Assembly (NCBI GenBank): GCA_910584935.1
Contig: CAJUDU010000001.1
Span: 81,988 to 145,987 of the forward strand
Source: an uncultured Butyricicoccus sp.
GTDB lineage: Bacteria > Bacillota > Clostridia > Oscillospirales > Butyricicoccaceae
Direction: 5' to 3'
Length of the DNA: 64,000 nucleotides
In this document: piece by piece, positions 51,457-60,274 of the stretch
Position numbering within the stretch: position 1 is the first letter of the stretch
How the letters are laid out: each line of letters begins with the position of its first letter
The notes under the pieces: generated by a model
The model's input: the letters and a program-made list of their open reading frames with translations, nothing else
Database searches by the model: none
What the model was told of the DNA's origin: nothing
Position numbers and translations under genes: made by a program

Positions 51457-53271
51457 TCAAATGCCATGATTACCAAGCGTATAGCGCACGCCAAGGGCGA
51501 GCAAGCCAAAGGGTTCGCTAGGTTTATCATTACGGATGCGCACGCGAACCGTGCGGGCGCGGTGGAGCCGCCGCCTGACGCGCATGGCGGAAGCGCCGGG
51601 CTGGCAATGGAAAGTAAAGCGGGAAAAATCGAGTGTTACAAAAGAAAACAGGTCAAGGTTACGGCTGAGGGCAAGGATTTCGCCTTCAGCGGTTTCATAA
51701 GTCACCGTCACACTGGAGCGAGTATAGGGCATTAAAATGGGTGTCACTTCCCGCACAAATTTTTCGCGGCCCCAATCATCCAGCGGCATATCGGGGGTAC
51801 ACCACCAAGCGTCAATGGGCTGACCATCATCCAAAAAAGCGTCTTGTTCATCTTCTTCACACAGCCGCAGGATACGTCCATCTTCTGTGCCAAAATGCAG
51901 CTGTCCCTGAAAAATACAGAACGAAATAGCAGGGAAGTTATCCCAGTAATACCATTCTGGCGAACCGTCAGCGCGGTAAGTGCGACCATCGGCAACATAG
52001 CATTTGCCATTGACTGCGAGATAATATTTATCACGCCAAACGATTGCGCAAGCCTTATCAAGATTTTCCTCTTTGGTCAGCCTGGGGTCAACGGCACGGG
52101 ACTGCCGCTGGATTGAGCGCTGTTCGGTCACAGCGGTACCAAATACGCCCATCACGCCATCTGCGGAAAGGAACAAGGGCATATCGCCAAGGGAAGCGAA
52201 GGTACGGAACGCATACCCACCAGGACCTTGCGCACCTTGTTTGAGGGGATACGCCGCCTGATTATTTGCGTCGAGTAAAAAGGTGCGCAAATATTGTGTT
52301 GCCTCCTGGCTGCCGCCTTCCTTGATTACGAGCTGGCTTTCATATTGGCGCACATAACCGACAATAGCGGAAGCATCCGACCCAACGCGGGTATAGCCGG
52401 TATCGGGGAAATATGTTGGGTCAAACAGTCCGCTTTGCCAATCGCAGTTTGGGGCAGTAGGGTTGCCGGAGAGGAACACACGGGTATCATTTTTGCCGCC
52501 ATAAAGCCCAGCGAAGCGGCACTGGTTGATTTTATCAGCGGCGCCGCTGATGGACTTGCTAAATGTAATGGCAACATTAGCAAGTCCATTTGCGTTAGGG
52601 GGCGCAGCGGCGAGGGTGACAACACCAGTTTGTGCATTGACCGAAGCGACAGAAACCGCCACGCCATCAACCGTAGCGGAAATGCCAGTGGTATCGATAT
52701 TTTTTGTATCAAGCTGGAACTGCACGGCACTGCCGTTGCCAACGAAAGTATTTATTCGTTTGGGTGTCAGCAAGTTGACCGCTTCAAAACTGGTTCCGCC
52801 GCCGCCAGGGGGCGCGGCGATTGTGGTAGTCGGCACAAAAGCGATATCAGTCACATTACGCACCCGCCAAGCGTTGCTGACCTGCTCAATGCGGCGATAT
52901 TTTTTGCCATCCAGCAGATATAAACACCCATTCATCAGGAAAGCGGTAGAAAAGTCGGTATTCATCCCGCTGGCGATAGAGGACATTGACCCAGAAGGGT
53001 TCATACAATACAGCCTGTCCCCCGCATGGACGAGGATATGTTCATCTCCAGGCAGCGCATACAGCCCATAAATTGGGCGGTTCAGCTTTACGATACGGTG
53101 ATAGCCAGTGCGTTTGACGAGGAAATCGGTTGACTGTGAAATCATGTTGCAGGCATCAGGGGAGTGGGCAAGGTCAGCCTTAGTCGAATGGGTAGAAAAA
53201 TCAACACCACTGAAGTGTTCAATCATAATTTGCCGTTCAGGTTCAGCATTTTCAAATTGATAAGGGCGCAT
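51457..53271 (-). CDS. Phage packaged-DNA stabilisation / head-completion-like protein
   Basis: 604 residues from ATG 53271 (AAGGAG upstream). N-terminal IEHFSGVDFSTHSTKADLAH and SPDACNMISQSTDFLVKRTG (D-x-x-N...G-x-x-R-x-G) are the hallmark of gp10-like stabilisation proteins and relatives; the rest has repeated short beta segments (PIYGLYALPGDEHILVHAG, GCLYLLDGKKYRRI, FAGLYGGKNDTRVFLSGN) as in a beta-propeller. It starts within 1-2 bp of the upstream gene's stop. Confidence 0.7.
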   Translation of the reverse strand: MRPYQFENAEPERQIMIEHFSGVDFSTHSTKADLAHSPDACNMISQSTDFLVKRTGYHRIVKLNRPIYGLYALPGDEHILVHAGDRLYCMNPSGSMSSIASGMNTDFSTAFLMNGCLYLLDGKKYRRIEQVSNAWRVRNVTDIAFVPTTTIAAPPGGGGTSFEAVNLLTPKRINTFVGNGSAVQFQLDTKNIDTTGISATVDGVAVSVASVNAQTGVVTLAAAPPNANGLANVAITFSKSISGAADKINQCRFAGLYGGKNDTRVFLSGNPTAPNCDWQSGLFDPTYFPDTGYTRVGSDASAIVGYVRQYESQLVIKEGGSQEATQYLRTFLLDANNQAAYPLKQGAQGPGGYAFRTFASLGDMPLFLSADGVMGVFGTAVTEQRSIQRQSRAVDPRLTKEENLDKACAIVWRDKYYLAVNGKCYVADGRTYRADGSPEWYYWDNFPAISFCIFQGQLHFGTEDGRILRLCEEDEQDAFLDDGQPIDAWWCTPDMPLDDWGREKFVREVTPILMPYTRSSVTVTYETAEGEILALSRNLDLFSFVTLDFSRFTFHCQPGASAMRVRRRLHRARTVRVRIRNDKPSEPFGLLALGVRYTLGNHGI

Positions 53272-53272
53272 T

Positions 53273-53641
53273 TTAATATAACTCCTTAATTGCGAACTGG
53301 GAGGCAGGGCAATGGTAATCCAAGCGGGCGGCAAATTCCGAGCCAAGCCAGTTAAAGCGGTTTTTATCTTCATCACAAATCAGCAATGCGGCAAGCCCAT
53401 AAGGGAAGCATTCACGAAGCATTGCCTCATCGGCAGGGATTTCCGCATCAAGCGAATCCAGTTTTGGGGGGATACGTAAAGGTTCCATCTGCTGTGCAGT
53501 ACGCAAAGCATTAATTTCGCGCAAACAGTTTGCAAGGAGCTGGTTCAGGCAGCCGAGGGCAAACTGCTGATAATAATGATAGCCTTCTTCCTGTTCATTC
53601 AGTAAATTCATAGCAGCAGCGAAGCATTCATTTCCGGTCAT
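53273..53641 (-). CDS. Small phage head protein, probable connector/adaptor
   Basis: 122 residues from ATG 53641 (AGGAGG 12 bp upstream). All-alpha pattern (NECFAAAMNLLNEQEEGYHY ... PYGLAALLICDEDKN) with the usual place of a head-tail adaptor, right after the capsid gene. Family not recognised from sequence alone. Confidence 0.65.
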   Translation of the reverse strand: MTGNECFAAAMNLLNEQEEGYHYYQQFALGCLNQLLANCLREINALRTAQQMEPLRIPPKLDSLDAEIPADEAMLRECFPYGLAALLICDEDKNRFNWLGSEFAARLDYHCPASQFAIKELY

Positions 53642-53722
53642 AGGAAAAACAAACCTCCTAAAAAAAGATAGGGCATCGGGCAGGGAAATGAAAATTCCCT
53701 GCCCGCGGGCGGATAAAAGCAA

Positions 53723-54748
53723 TTAAACCACAACTGACGGATATTTGCCAGCGGCGCAGGCAAATATTTTCAGAGTTTCGCCGGATTGTACAGTAAGCGG
53801 TTTTGTATAATCATGAGCAGAATCAGAATACCGCGGGTCAGACCCATCAAGCGTATACCGGATTACCGCGCCAGTATCGGTACAGCTCAGCGTACCACCT
53901 GCATTAGAAGGAGCAGCGGTAATATAACCTGTTTTCACGCAGGCATAAACGCCGGCACATTTTGCGCCGAGGACGAACGCGTCATAATAATGCCGTCCTT
54001 CAATCAGTGCGCCAGACACGCCAACAGGATCTTCATGGACTTTTGCATCTGCGATTTTATAAGGCATCAGCACAGAATCCTTATGGGTAATGAGGAACCA
54101 GCAATTTTCGGGCATATAGCGTTCGGGCACGCGGACGACTTCCATGCCGAGCACTTGTCCACAAATGCCTTTTGCGACAGATTTCGCGCCCAGTGCATCA
54201 ACCGCAATAAACTCAGTAGACAAACAAATCAGTTTATGGATTTCCGAAGAAACATACAGATAGCGCCCATCAGCTGGGACAAGCCCATCATCCAGCGCCT
54301 GCATCCCGGCAGCAATCAAGGAAATGATATTGCTGGTAGTTGGCTTATCGCTTGCCGCAATTGTCCCAGCCATATGAGCGAAGCGGCGCAGGGCATACCG
54401 GTCAGCGGCAGGGGCAGATTTTTCGTTAAGCTGCAAGCGGAGCATATCAGCGGCGCGTTTGACAAGGTTCTGGTCAAGGTTATTGCCCTTATCAATGGTC
54501 AGCGTAAACGCCTTATCCTGTGTCATGGTAAGTTCCTGTACGATATCCTGCATTTCAGCAGGGGTACCATAACGGTTTGCGCCTTCACGCACATAATCGA
54601 CTTCATCGACAGTAATGGGCGTATAAACCTTGAGTGTTTTGACGCCAGTCAAATCAAAAGTTGTCGCGGTTTTGCCTTTAATAAAGGAACCGCGGCTAAA
54701 GGCGGAAGCGATTTCGTCAGAATATTTGGTTGCGAGATTGATAGCCAT
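53723..54748 (-). CDS. Major capsid protein with a C-terminal chitobiase-like Ig domain
   Basis: 341 residues from ATG 54748 (AAGGAGG upstream). The N-terminal 280 residues are the type of capsid protein seen in many clostridial phages (SRGSFIKGKTATTFDLTGVK, NNLDQNLVKRAADMLR, LGAKSVAKGICGQVLGMEV, KDSVLMPYKIADAKVH). The last 60 residues match the CHB_HEX_C domain: GAVIRYTLDGSDPRYSDSAH followed by YTKPLTVQSGETLKIFA. This is an exposed decoration domain, perhaps binding carbohydrate (inference). Confidence 0.8.
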   Translation of the reverse strand: MAINLATKYSDEIASAFSRGSFIKGKTATTFDLTGVKTLKVYTPITVDEVDYVREGANRYGTPAEMQDIVQELTMTQDKAFTLTIDKGNNLDQNLVKRAADMLRLQLNEKSAPAADRYALRRFAHMAGTIAASDKPTTSNIISLIAAGMQALDDGLVPADGRYLYVSSEIHKLICLSTEFIAVDALGAKSVAKGICGQVLGMEVVRVPERYMPENCWFLITHKDSVLMPYKIADAKVHEDPVGVSGALIEGRHYYDAFVLGAKCAGVYACVKTGYITAAPSNAGGTLSCTDTGAVIRYTLDGSDPRYSDSAHDYTKPLTVQSGETLKIFACAAGKYPSVVV

Positions 54749-54795
54749 AAGTAAAAAGACCTCCTTAAAATACAAAATGGAATCATGCGGTATGT

Positions 54796-55284
54796 TTAAG
54801 ACCGCAGCGCAGCAATCACAGGGTCAATCTGGACGGGCTGCCCATCGCCAGCGGCGGAGCCGACCGCCTGTTTCCGGTTATCAGCATTTTGTTCCAGAGC
54901 GCGGAGTTTTTCGCGTAGCAGTGCGATTTCATATTTGCGGTAAGCGGAAACCAAACTGCCTTCTGTCTGAGCATCCTGCCAAACCTCCTGTGGGATATCC
55001 CCAGGTTTCACATCTGGATAAGCGGAGATAAAGTTTGCATAGACCTGACCATTAGGCACTTGGCTGGAAGCGCCAGCCAGACGGAGCATTTCACCGCGTT
55101 TTGAAAGCCCAGCGATTGCCGCCTGTACAAGCTGTTCCATGGTCAGTGTCAGCGCCTGCCCATCGACGGTAATTGTAACCATTTCACTTTGCGGGTCAGG
55201 CTGTGTCTGCGCTGCATCCGCATCAAATGGGTCAAGCGGCAGCTTATCCTGCATAAGATTCTGCGGCTGTTTGTTCTTTTCCAT
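54796..55284 (-). CDS. Phage scaffold-like / head assembly protein
   Basis: 162 residues from ATG 55284 (AGGAGG upstream), mostly helical and acidic, with TITVDGQALTLTMEQLVQAA and VSAYRKYEIALLREKLRALE (coiled coil). Position between portal and capsid is the typical place of the scaffold. It overlaps the portal 3' end by 41 bp. Confidence 0.7.
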   Translation of the reverse strand: MEKNKQPQNLMQDKLPLDPFDADAAQTQPDPQSEMVTITVDGQALTLTMEQLVQAAIAGLSKRGEMLRLAGASSQVPNGQVYANFISAYPDVKPGDIPQEVWQDAQTEGSLVSAYRKYEIALLREKLRALEQNADNRKQAVGSAAGDGQPVQIDPVIAALRS

Positions 55285-56794
55285 TATTCTCCTCCTTTTG
55301 TTTCTGAAGCGCACGCATCAGCCCACGCTTGCCTTTCATATGCTGATCAGGCACGTTCTGCAAATACAGAAGCGGGTCTGCAATCAGTCCAGTTTCAATG
55401 AGGTGGTCATTTGTAACAGTCTGCACGGTTTCTGACCAATAACTTGCCTCGCCGACATCAACTTTCAGCCGCATTTCGCCGCCGCGTATGGTGCCGAAAT
55501 CGAAAGAAACCTGTTGTTCCTGCCCATCCTCATCAGTAATGACATATTGCCGCACGCCATAATGTGCGCCCATCATATCGAGGAACGAGCGGGCAGTATC
55601 TTCAATAAAGCGGTAAAACTCAAGTTTCACCAGTTCAAGCGGGGCGGCGGTAGCTTTCTGCACAGCAACAATAGCGGAAGTATTTGTCGGTGTCACATTG
55701 CCTAAGCTGGCGTCACTTGCGCCCATCAGTTCCATGGTATCGCTCATCATTTGGCGGAGCAGCGCCAGCACTTGTCCAGAAATATCGGGCGCCTTAAAGG
55801 CGCTTAAAAAAGCGTCATTTGGGTTGCCGCGCATACCGATTGCCTTACCGATTTCGCTGGAATACCCATTGGGGAAACGCGTCACATCATAAATAATTTT
55901 TGGGAAAGCGACCTGTTTAATGCACTGCACATACATGGAATAAAGTTTATTGATAGCGATTTGGTTTGGAATTGCTTCTGTCACAGGGGAAACGCCATGG
56001 CAGGAATTTTTCACACGATCCCAGCTCATATAGGCGACCGGGTACCGGGTATAGGGCAATATTTTCTCTGCCATAATCGTAGCGTGTTGAGTTGTTTTGA
56101 GGAAAGCGATACCGTTTTCGGTTTTGCGCATCCGCAGCAAAACGGTAACGCGCCGGTGATTTTCATTTGGCGTCATATTTTCGTCTTCACCATCGGGTAA
56201 AATGGCATTGATATCATCACTTGGGCGGCGATTTTTGAGCGCTTCCAGTTTAACTTCATCCACATCGCGCCGCATGGCAATGATAATAAAGGGTTGCCGT
56301 TCGACCTCATCGCTTGCGGTGTTCCCAAAATAAACATTAGTATTATCAATACATTCCACTTTGATATCGCCTTTGGCGGGCTGACCGGTTTCGGTATCCG
56401 GGTCAAAGTGGATATAAAAGCAGCTATCGCCATCCACACAAGCATTGCGCAGTGCCAGCCGGTTAAGTGTTTTCACATTACTGCGTTCTATCGCGCAGTC
56501 AAAAGCCTGTTCAAGGATATGTTCCAGCTGGTCATCCTGTTTGCCGCGCCCAAAGGGTGTTGCGCTGACAGCGACATCATCGCTGACAAGCATTGCAACA
56601 AAAAGGTTAACACACCGGCGGAGCACATTAAAGATTAGCGGGTCAAGGGTACTGACATGTAAGCCTTCCCATTGTTTGCCCTGCACAAAATTTTCATTTT
56701 TCCGGACTTGTTCATAAAGCCCAGTAGCACGTTTATAGTCTTGTCCGCGAAGATATTCACGCCAAACGGCGTGTGGGGATAAATCATGTTTCAT
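55244..56794 (-). CDS. Phage portal protein
   Basis: 516 residues from ATG 56794 behind GGAGGG. Portal-type features: LRRCVNLFVAMLVSDDVAVS, the tunnel region AINKLYSMYVQCIKQVAF, and MSDTMELMGASDASLGNVTP with a long C-terminal helix (FYRFIEDTARSFLDMM). It forms the 12-fold ring through which DNA is packed. Its length and layout resemble podovirus portals. Confidence 0.8.
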   Translation of the reverse strand: MKHDLSPHAVWREYLRGQDYKRATGLYEQVRKNENFVQGKQWEGLHVSTLDPLIFNVLRRCVNLFVAMLVSDDVAVSATPFGRGKQDDQLEHILEQAFDCAIERSNVKTLNRLALRNACVDGDSCFYIHFDPDTETGQPAKGDIKVECIDNTNVYFGNTASDEVERQPFIIIAMRRDVDEVKLEALKNRRPSDDINAILPDGEDENMTPNENHRRVTVLLRMRKTENGIAFLKTTQHATIMAEKILPYTRYPVAYMSWDRVKNSCHGVSPVTEAIPNQIAINKLYSMYVQCIKQVAFPKIIYDVTRFPNGYSSEIGKAIGMRGNPNDAFLSAFKAPDISGQVLALLRQMMSDTMELMGASDASLGNVTPTNTSAIVAVQKATAAPLELVKLEFYRFIEDTARSFLDMMGAHYGVRQYVITDEDGQEQQVSFDFGTIRGGEMRLKVDVGEASYWSETVQTVTNDHLIETGLIADPLLYLQNVPDQHMKGKRGLMRALQKQKEENNGKEQTAAESYAG

Positions 56795-56987
56795 TTTGAC
56801 CCTCCGTTTCATTTACTTCACCGGAATAGCCCATCAGCGCGGCGAAATCGCGTGCATAAGCATCTTCCGGGCTTTCTTGCTGCTGCACAGTATCATGATG
56901 TTTGTGCCGGCCAAAGCCGCGGCTGACAGCGGCGCCAGCAAGGAACATCACCACACAGCCAATGATATATAGAACAAAGGATTCCAT
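56784..56987 (-). CDS. Small single-pass membrane protein in the phage cluster
   Basis: About 67 residues: MESFVLYIIGCVVMFLAGAA membrane helix, then a positive patch (FGRHKHH) and an acidic tail. AGGAGG is nearby (start ATG 56987 or TTG 56990). Holin-like size, but only one helix; position between terminase and portal is unusual for a holin. Confidence 0.6.
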   Translation of the reverse strand: MESFVLYIIGCVVMFLAGAAVSRGFGRHKHHDTVQQQESPEDAYARDFAALMGYSGEVNETEGQNET

Positions 56988-57068
56988 CAAATCAGACACA
57001 CCTCCTAAAAAAAACAAGTATCATTCAATTCAAACACCCGGCGTCAGAAAAACTTTAACGAAAGAAAA

Positions 57069-58391
57069 TCAGTAAGCTAAAAAGGCTTCCACATCCCCGC
57101 CATAGCAGTCCGCCTGTTCAGGCAAATCCGCGTCACAGATTGCCAGCGCATACCCGCGCAGCGCGTCAGGGGCATGGGTTAATTCATGCGGCGTATCTGC
57201 AGCATCATTTGGGTTTTTGCTGTCATGGCGCAGCGCGCCGAGTGTACGAATTAAATTGCGGCATTCTGGAAAAACCTGAAGTTTTGCAGTAAATCCGCCC
57301 ATACCATCTGGGATAGGTTTCAGCAGTTCTTTTACTGCATACCAGCCATCAATCCGGCGGTTGCTGCTTTTCTCAAAATAAAGACCAAGCGATTGCCATA
57401 TTTCAATCGCAGAACGGCCAGTTTCCTGCCTGCGATTAAAAAGGTCAGGCGGTGCAAGCCGCAAATAAACGGATTCAGTTTCCAGCTGTTTGATGCGTTC
57501 TGCCGCCTCTGAAAGGATTAACCCTGGCTCATAGACTTCCCGATATACATAACTGTGTCCATCTGGCGCGGCAGCAATCCAAAGCGCCGCGAACATATCC
57601 AGCCCATAGTCAACTGAAAGGTAACGTTTCCAATGTGCCGGGATTTCAAACGGCTGCACGATATGTATTTCCCGGGAAAACTCCGGGAAATACCGCCCCT
57701 CCTGCAAATCCCAATCCCCATCAAGCAAAGCCTTGCGGTCATGCGGCGTCAAATTTTTCAGCCGTTTGCGGTAATTGGGGTCACGCTGCATTAAAAAAAT
57801 ATTATCCGTCACTTTAGCGGGTAAGAATAATCGGCTGCCGCCATCAAACTGCGTGACAGTATTTGGGGTTAACACATCAATAAAGCGTTTTTTCACCCAG
57901 TCATGTCCAATCCCACCGGGGTTTGTTGTGGATTTAATCTGTTTGGGGAAATCATTCGCGCCGCGCACCCGGCTAATCAGATAGGTATATTGATATTCGG
58001 TAAAATGGGTTACTTCATCAAACCGAATCACATCATATTCAGCGGATTGATATCTTGTCACATCGGTTTCATATTGACAGTGTCCGAACTCAATCACAGA
58101 ACCATTGCCCATCAGCCATAGCGAATCAGATTTCAGAAACTTGCCAGCGGCGCGGGGGAAAATCTGACTGCTGACAGGGATAAGCGAGCGTTCCAGCTCC
58201 CGTATTGTGCGGCGCAGGATAAGTTGTCTGCTGCCAGGGAAGCGTCCCGCAAAGATTAACGCATCAATCATCTGTGCATAGCTTTTGCCGCCGCCTGCGG
58301 CGCCGCCAAACAAGGTTTCATCCGCATCCGAGCAAATAAAATCACGCTGCCGGGGTGTCACTTGAAAAATAAATTTACGCACGTTCAACAA
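57069..58391 (-). CDS. Phage terminase large subunit
   Basis: 440 residues. ATPase: Walker A LFGGAAGGGKS (about 27-37), Walker B YDVIRFDEVTHF (about 124), and the coupling motif STTNPGGIGHDW. Nuclease: LSVDYGLDMFAAL and the late HAPDALRGYAL provide the metal-binding Asp. It packs DNA into the head. Start is a non-ATG codon near 58391, overlapping the upstream gene by 17 bp. Confidence 0.93.
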   Translation of the reverse strand: MLNVRKFIFQVTPRQRDFICSDADETLFGGAAGGGKSYAQMIDALIFAGRFPGSRQLILRRTIRELERSLIPVSSQIFPRAAGKFLKSDSLWLMGNGSVIEFGHCQYETDVTRYQSAEYDVIRFDEVTHFTEYQYTYLISRVRGANDFPKQIKSTTNPGGIGHDWVKKRFIDVLTPNTVTQFDGGSRLFLPAKVTDNIFLMQRDPNYRKRLKNLTPHDRKALLDGDWDLQEGRYFPEFSREIHIVQPFEIPAHWKRYLSVDYGLDMFAALWIAAAPDGHSYVYREVYEPGLILSEAAERIKQLETESVYLRLAPPDLFNRRQETGRSAIEIWQSLGLYFEKSSNRRIDGWYAVKELLKPIPDGMGGFTAKLQVFPECRNLIRTLGALRHDSKNPNDAADTPHELTHAPDALRGYALAICDADLPEQADCYGGDVEAFLAY

Positions 58392-58575
58392 GTTTCACCA
58401 CAATTTCTATTTTTTGATTTTCCTGCAATTCTTCTGCGGCGGCGCGGATTTCTTTCATTGCGGCAACAACAGTAGCAGGTTTAGCGTCTTCTTGTTCTGC
58501 CAACTGGATGAGTCTGTCAAGCAGGCCAGGCAGGCGCCCACAGAGCTGCTTTGATTCTTTTTGTTGTTTGGTCAT
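58375..58575 (-). CDS. Small helical protein upstream of terminase, possible small-terminase substitute
   Basis: 66 residues, all-helical, charged (LPGLLDRLIQLAEQEDAK ... EIRAAAEELQENQK). First gene of the cluster, placed like terS, but too short and without a helix-turn-helix. GGGGAG precedes the ATG. Confidence 0.6.
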   Translation of the reverse strand: MTKQQKESKQLCGRLPGLLDRLIQLAEQEDAKPATVVAAMKEIRAAAEELQENQKIEIVVKLVERA

Positions 58576-58599
58576 AGATAAGCATCTCCCCTTTCATTC

Positions 58600-58613
58600 C
58601 GAACGGTGGTTCG
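58600..58613. promoter_or_regulatory. LexA/SOS box
   Basis: CGAAC, GGTG, GTTCG: a perfect match to the Gram-positive LexA (DinR) palindrome CGAACN4GTTCG, directly downstream of the cluster's promoter where bound LexA would block it. Confidence 0.85.
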
Positions 58614-58629
58614 TTCCATGTTGCCCATG

Positions 58630-58658
58630 ATAATAGCCGAAAAAAAGCGTTCTGTCAA
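58630..58658 (-). promoter_or_regulatory. Strong sigma-A promoter of the phage head cluster
   Basis: Minus strand TTGACA (58653-58658), 17 bp, TATTAT (58630-58635). The LexA box begins about 17 bp downstream of the -10. Confidence 0.85.
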
Positions 58659-58850
58659 GCCTTTTTCAAAAAAAAGCCGAAAAAATTTTCGATTTACAAT
58701 TACCCACTAAAAAGGCGGGAAAATGGGGAGAATACAAAAACCGTCAGACAAACATAGAAATTTATAACGTAAAAATAGATTTCCATGCTTTCAAGGTAAA
58801 CCATAATGTAAACATTACTTTAAGAATTTCAAAAGAAGTCATATAGAACA

Positions 58851-58879
58851 TTGACAAGCATTCCGTGCGGTTTTATACT
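58851..58879 (+). promoter_or_regulatory. Sigma-A promoter of the glycosyltransferase gene
   Basis: TTGACA (58851-58856), 17 bp, TATACT (58874-58879). Confidence 0.82.
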
Positions 58880-58947
58880 GTATTAGGCGATGTGGTACAG
58901 CTTGAAAAAAATATGTGGGGCAAAGGAGCCCGGGAGGAGTTTTGGTC

Positions 58948-60198
58948 ATGCGAATGATATCAGCTTTAGACTCAGTTTTATGGCTGCTCAGCGTATGTTT
59001 GACCCTGTATATGTGCTATTACGCAATATTTTTGCCATGTGCCTTAAAGCGGCGGCGCATATGGCAGGCGCATCCAGCGAAATGCCGTTTTGCGGTATTG
59101 GTTGCGGCGCGGAACGAGCAAGCAGTTATTGGGCATTTGGTTGAAAGCCTGCTGGCACAGGATTATCCCAAAGAATTGTATGACATATATGTCATTCCGA
59201 ACAACTGCACAGACAACACAGAGGAGGCAGCGCGGGCTGCTGGGGCACAGATTTTAACATGTCCATTCCCGGTTCACAGCAAAGGTGATGTTTTGCGTCA
59301 AGTGGTCGCGATGTTAGACAAAGCGGGCAAACACGATGCAATTTGTGTTTTTGACGCAGATAATGTGGTAGACCCAGGATTTTTGCAGGCAATGAATAAT
59401 GCATGGTGCGGTGGGGCACGTGCAGCGCAGGGCTACCGTGACAGCAAGAATCCACATGATACCAACATATCAGGCAACTATTCGATTTATTATTGGATGG
59501 TCAACCGATTTTACTCCCATGCGCGTAATGCGGTTGGGTTATCAGCGATTATCAATGGCAGTGGTTTCATGGCAGATTTAGCGTTATTACGTCAAATGGG
59601 CGGATGGAATACTTTAACATTAACCGAAGACATTGAGTTCACCACAAAATGTATTTTAAATCAGACACGGGTAGAATGGGTACCACAAGCCATTACCTAT
59701 GATGAACAGCCATTGACATTTGGGCAGTCTTGGCGGCAGCGATGCCGCTGGTCGACGGGCTTATACCAATGTTTAGCATATTATGCCTTGCCATTGCTGC
59801 GCGGGTTATTCACGCATGGCATATGGGGATTTCGGGCACGGTTTGATCAGCTTGTCTTTTTATTTGCGCCAGTGATCCAAATTTTCTGGTTAATTTCGCT
59901 ATTTGCGGGACAGCTTATGCGGATGCTGCAAATTCATTATCAGTTATTCCCAAGCACACCGGTGTTCACGAGTCTATTTTTATCTGTCGTTGTATCTTAT
60001 GCGGTGAGTGCGGCAATGGCATTTGCTGTCACAGCTTTAGAGGGCAAGCCAATTCGTCCGATGCTGCGCAGTATACTCACGTATTGGGTATTCATTATGA
60101 CATGGCTGCCAATTAACACCTATTGTTTGATTCACCGCACAACAGAATGGAAAGCGATAGCGCACACACGAGGTATGAGTTTATCGCAAATCAAATAA
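58948..60198 (+). CDS. Membrane glycosyltransferase family 2
   Basis: 416 residues from ATG 58948 behind GGGAGGAG. N-terminal membrane segment (about 7-27), then the GT2 core: VAARNEQAVIGHLVESLLAQ, NNCTDNTEEAARAAGA, the metal-binding ICVFDADNVVDPGF, the catalytic TLTEDIEF, and the processive-enzyme motif QRCRWSTGL. Three or four membrane segments follow. It probably builds a polysaccharide (hyaluronan/cellulose synthase-like architecture); the product is unknown. Confidence 0.92.
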   Translation: MRMISALDSVLWLLSVCLTLYMCYYAIFLPCALKRRRIWQAHPAKCRFAVLVAARNEQAVIGHLVESLLAQDYPKELYDIYVIPNNCTDNTEEAARAAGAQILTCPFPVHSKGDVLRQVVAMLDKAGKHDAICVFDADNVVDPGFLQAMNNAWCGGARAAQGYRDSKNPHDTNISGNYSIYYWMVNRFYSHARNAVGLSAIINGSGFMADLALLRQMGGWNTLTLTEDIEFTTKCILNQTRVEWVPQAITYDEQPLTFGQSWRQRCRWSTGLYQCLAYYALPLLRGLFTHGIWGFRARFDQLVFLFAPVIQIFWLISLFAGQLMRMLQIHYQLFPSTPVFTSLFLSVVVSYAVSAAMAFAVTALEGKPIRPMLRSILTYWVFIMTWLPINTYCLIHRTTEWKAIAHTRGMSLSQIK

Positions 60199-60200
60199 AA

Positions 60201-60244
60201 AAAATCCCTTGGCAAAGCGTAAACGGGCCGCAGCCAAGGGATTT
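60201..60244. terminator. Bidirectional terminator
   Basis: AAATCCCTTGGC and GCCAAGGGATTT; on the minus strand eight T follow, so it best serves the PepSY gene, but also ends the glycosyltransferase mRNA. Confidence 0.88.
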
Positions 60245-60274
60245 CTCATATTCATTTCAAAATCACGGAGAAAT

